From Tardiphaga sp. vice304 (GTDB lineage: Bacteria; Pseudomonadota; Alphaproteobacteria; Rhizobiales; Xanthobacteraceae): 64,000 nucleotides of DNA. Shown in pieces: positions 61,310-64,000 of the stretch; the first letter of the stretch is position 1, and every line of letters begins with the position of its first letter. Under the pieces are notes generated by a model, which did no database searches, was not told the origin of the DNA, and worked only from the letters and a program-made list of their open reading frames with translations. A program made the position numbers and the translations under genes. The stretch is from positions 1,848,001 through 1,912,000 of the forward strand of contig NZ_CP041402.1 in assembly GCF_007018905.1 (NCBI RefSeq), written 5' to 3'.

Positions 61310-64000
61310 TTGAATTATTCCGGAAAATTCCAGCTCTCAGGCATGGCCACGACGCCGGATTTCGGCGGCGCGACAAGCGACGGGTCGTCGTCCGGCGGGC
61401 ACACCGTCATCGTCCCCGATGCCCATCTGCTGTTTTCCGGTGACTACAAGCGCGCCGGGCTCGATCTGGTGCTGTCGAAGGACGGCCACGAACATGTGGT
61501 GCCCGACTATTTCAAGGGCGTGGCGCGCGCGACGCTGGCGTCGCCAGATGGCGCTCATCTGTCGGGCGATCTGGTGACCGCGCTGACCGGTGAGGTGCAG
61601 GTGGCCCAGCTCGGCGGCGCGGCTGCCGCAGCGCCGGTGATCGGCACGGTGACCCGGCTTACCGGCAGCGCCACGGCGATCCGCAACGGCGTCTCGATTC
61701 AGCTCAACATGGGCGACACCGTCAACAAGGGCGACGTCGTCCAGGCCGGCGCCGATTCGACGCTTGGCATCACCTTTATCGACGGCACGGTGTTCGGGCT
61801 TTCGGCCAATGCCCGCATGGTGCTCAACGAGATGGTCTACGATCCCAACGGATCGAGCAATTCCTCCCTGCTCAGCCTTGTGCAGGGCACCATCACCTTC
61901 GTCGCCGGCGAGACGGCCAAAAAAGGCGACATGCGGGTCGATACGCCCGTGGCGACGATGGGCATCCGCGGCACCGCCGTGCTGGTCGAGATCGGCTTCG
62001 AGGTGCCCGGCCAGGGTGGCGCGCCACCGGTCAAATTCCAAGTGCTGGTCGAGCCCGGCGGAAGGGTGGGGTCCTACGTACTGTACAGCCGGGCCGATCC
62101 GACCATGGTGATCGGCACGGTCAACGCGGCCGGGCAGGTGACCAGCGTCACCGGCACCGGCGATGCCCTGACCTCGCAGGCGCCGCCGCTGTCGCCGGAG
62201 GCGCTTGCGATCATCGCGCCGATCTTCCAGTTATACTTCCCGAATGTCCCGAATCCCAATCCGAGCGGCACCCTGCCTGGCGGTAGTTCGCCGCCGCCCG
62301 GCACCGTGCCCGGCAGTTCGGATCCGCAGCCGCTGAATTTCAATCCGTTTCAGGGCCTGACGCCGGAAGTGCCGCGGATCATTCCGATCAACCTGCCGGA
62401 TGCGCCACCTGGCACGCCGCCGGTCCTGGTGACCGTAACGCGGCCGAACACGGCGCCCGTGATCGAGTCGGCCCGCCTTGCCGTGTCCGAGGGCGGCACC
62501 GTGGTGCTGGGCGCCGGCAGCATCGGCGTCGTCGATACCACCAGCACGGCGTTCACCTTCACGGTGTCCGGCGTCAGCCATGGCGCGTTCCAGACCTCGG
62601 CCGACGGCATCGTCTGGGTCGCGGCAACCAGCTTCACTACGGCGCAGCTCATTGCCGGTCGCGTCCGCTTCGTCCATGACGGCAGCGAGGTCGCCCCGAC
62701 CTTCACGATCCGGGCGGATGACGGCGCCATCCTCAACAGCGCCAGCAACCTGCTGCCGGGCAGCGTCATCTTCACGAATGTCAATGATGCGCCGGTGATT
62801 ACCTCGGCCGGGCTCTCGGTGAAGCAAGGCGGCATTGTCCTGCTCACGCTCGCGAATGTCGGGATTTCCGATCCCGACAGCAGCAGCTTCACTTACTATG
62901 GAACGGCAACCCACGGCACGTTCGAGATCTACGATACCGCAACTGGTACATGGTTAGTGGCATCCGCGACCCGCCCGTTCACATCGGCGGAGATTGGCGC
63001 AGGCCATGTGCGCTTTCATCACGATGGCAGCAGCGCGGCGCCGGAAATCACCGTGATCGTCAGCGACGGCAGCATCAGCAGCGCGCCGGTTGTCGCGGAT
63101 GTCGATTTCACGCCGGTGCCGCCGGACACCGTCTACCACCTGACCTCGTCCGACGGCACCTCGATCGATGTCGGCCCGGGCGGCGCCACCAACGGCTTCG
63201 TTCTGCCAGGGATGGGCAATGTCACCACGCCCGGCACGCCGGAAGACCGTATCGTGCTCGGCTATCATCTTGGTCAGAATTCAACGCCGGTCGTCGTCAA
63301 CGGATCGCCGCTGATGAACGATACCGACTTCACGACCATTTCGCATACCCAGGTTCACAACCAGGACGGTTCGAACTCGGTGGTCACCACGCTCGGCGCC
63401 GGCAATAATGTGACCCTGACCCAGACCGTCACGCTGGGCGCAGATGCCAATTACTTCACGACTACCATCGAAATCTTCAACGGCAGCGGCTTGGAGCTGA
63501 CCGGCGTTCGCTTCATGCGCAATTTCGATCCCGACCAGGATGTGCAGACAAACGGGATCTACGCCACGCGGAACGACGTGATTCACAATCCGGCCAATGC
63601 GAACGATGTCGCCATCGTCTCCGCAAAGGGGGCGGCGTCGGGGGCCGAGGTCGCGCTGATCGGACTGAACGGAGACTGGCGCGCGTCGTCCTATGGTTTC
63701 ACCAACACGAATCCGTATGCAACGCAGGCCTTTGGCAGTCCGACCGATCCCAATGGCGCCCAGGGCGATCATGCGATCTCGATCACTTACGATTTCGGCA
63801 GCATCGCGGCGGGCGCACATGCCACGACGACCTACATCACCACCGCCAATGTCGCGACCGCTGGCAGTAACGCGTTGTTCGGGACCAACGGCGCCGACAG
63901 CATCAACGGCCTCGCGGGTGACGACTTGCTGATAGGTCTCGGCGGCGCAGATAACTTTGTGTTCACGGCTGGTTCCGGTCGCGACACGATCTATGATTTC
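61310..64000 (+). CDS. Giant FecR/cadherin-like/RTX secreted protein, N-terminal part (runs off window)
   Basis: The frame is open from 61256 to the window end. I place the start at TTG 61310 (NYSGKFQLSGMATTPDFGGA), ATG 61343 being the alternative. N-terminal module: TVIVPDAHLLFSGDYKRAGL. A FecR-like domain follows (about 110-220: GTVTRLTGSATAIRNGVSIQ, FIDGTVFGLSANARMVLNEM, TPVATMGIRGTAV). Then a Pro-rich linker, at least two cadherin-like/CSPG repeats (NTAPVIESARLAVSEGGTVV; NDAPVITSAGLSVKQGGIVL) each ending FVHDGS/FHHDGS. From about 63880 RTX nonapeptides start (ALFGTNGADSINGLAGDDLL, IGLGGADNFVF), pointing to calcium binding and type I secretion. Likely a surface adhesin. Confidence 0.85.
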   Translation, partial: MNYSGKFQLSGMATTPDFGGATSDGSSSGGHTVIVPDAHLLFSGDYKRAGLDLVLSKDGHEHVVPDYFKGVARATLASPDGAHLSGDLVTALTGEVQVAQLGGAAAAAPVIGTVTRLTGSATAIRNGVSIQLNMGDTVNKGDVVQAGADSTLGITFIDGTVFGLSANARMVLNEMVYDPNGSSNSSLLSLVQGTITFVAGETAKKGDMRVDTPVATMGIRGTAVLVEIGFEVPGQGGAPPVKFQVLVEPGGRVGSYVLYSRADPTMVIGTVNAAGQVTSVTGTGDALTSQAPPLSPEALAIIAPIFQLYFPNVPNPNPSGTLPGGSSPPPGTVPGSSDPQPLNFNPFQGLTPEVPRIIPINLPDAPPGTPPVLVTVTRPNTAPVIESARLAVSEGGTVVLGAGSIGVVDTTSTAFTFTVSGVSHGAFQTSADGIVWVAATSFTTAQLIAGRVRFVHDGSEVAPTFTIRADDGAILNSASNLLPGSVIFTNVNDAPVITSAGLSVKQGGIVLLTLANVGISDPDSSSFTYYGTATHGTFEIYDTATGTWLVASATRPFTSAEIGAGHVRFHHDGSSAAPEITVIVSDGSISSAPVVADVDFTPVPPDTVYHLTSSDGTSIDVGPGGATNGFVLPGMGNVTTPGTPEDRIVLGYHLGQNSTPVVVNGSPLMNDTDFTTISHTQVHNQDGSNSVVTTLGAGNNVTLTQTVTLGADANYFTTTIEIFNGSGLELTGVRFMRNFDPDQDVQTNGIYATRNDVIHNPANANDVAIVSAKGAASGAEVALIGLNGDWRASSYGFTNTNPYATQAFGSPTDPNGAQGDHAISITYDFGSIAAGAHATTTYITTANVATAGSNALFGTNGADSINGLAGDDLLIGLGGADNFVFTAGSGRDTIYDF

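Overview
The window is GC-rich chromosomal DNA of an alphaproteobacterium, most likely a Bradyrhizobium/Rhodopseudomonas-type member of the Nitrobacteraceae. This rests on the gene content: CtrA, ChpT, an EipA-type DUF1134 protein, a diheme-anchored adenylate cyclase, a CYP153 P450, a bacteriophytochrome kinase, and families of dispersed intergenic palindromes. I saw no prophage, conjugative or CRISPR elements. The only intact mobile gene is one IS110 transposase near the right end.

Layout. 1-1926: C-terminal part of a bacteriophytochrome histidine kinase with its NarL/LuxR-type response regulator. 2061-4084: a lemA-TPM-TPM operon. 4086-10464: a glutathione S-transferase, a coiled-coil membrane protein, a secreted protein with a CxxCH motif, a 52-residue membrane protein, a fasciclin protein, a class III CoA transferase and a secreted protein with a possible Cys-His-Asp triad. 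10711-19154: a cold-shock protein, a CyaC-type redox-sensing adenylate cyclase, a GT39 glycosyltransferase, the ycjX-ycjF pair, a hemolysin III homologue and a short-chain dehydrogenase. 19337-29762: a catabolic region (molybdopterin oxidoreductase, benzoylformate decarboxylase, DUF2147, MaoC-type hydratase, CoA transferase, acyl-CoA dehydrogenase, CYP153, and a divergent isovaleryl-CoA dehydrogenase). 29893-33093: a DUF2927 protein, an L,D-transpeptidase and a second ThDP enzyme. 33244-34992: the remains of a peptide ABC transporter operon collapsed into two chimeric reading frames. 35355-41514: a MarR regulator, pyruvate kinase, tRNA-Val(CAC), a coiled-coil protein, DUF1134, a YHS protein and a CysQ-like phosphatase.

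41670-51390 is the most coherent block: chpT, cheA (hybrid), cheW, cheY, cheB, cheR, then ctrA on the opposite strand, then fliI and fliJ. The cell-cycle phosphorelay carrier and its target regulator flank a chemotaxis operon and adjoin flagellar export genes. Candidate CtrA boxes precede cheA and fliI, and six GANTC sites cluster upstream of ctrA. 51570-53014 is an ECF sigma/anti-sigma pair. flhA, an MFS transporter, an FAD oxidoreductase, a small secreted protein and a RibD-like reductase follow.

59899-64000 holds the IS110 element, whose upstream non-coding segment can fold into a strong stem-loop and is a candidate bridge RNA. It is followed by the start of a very large FecR/cadherin-like/RTX type I-secreted protein that runs off the window. 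At least six copies of two intergenic palindrome families lie between genes.
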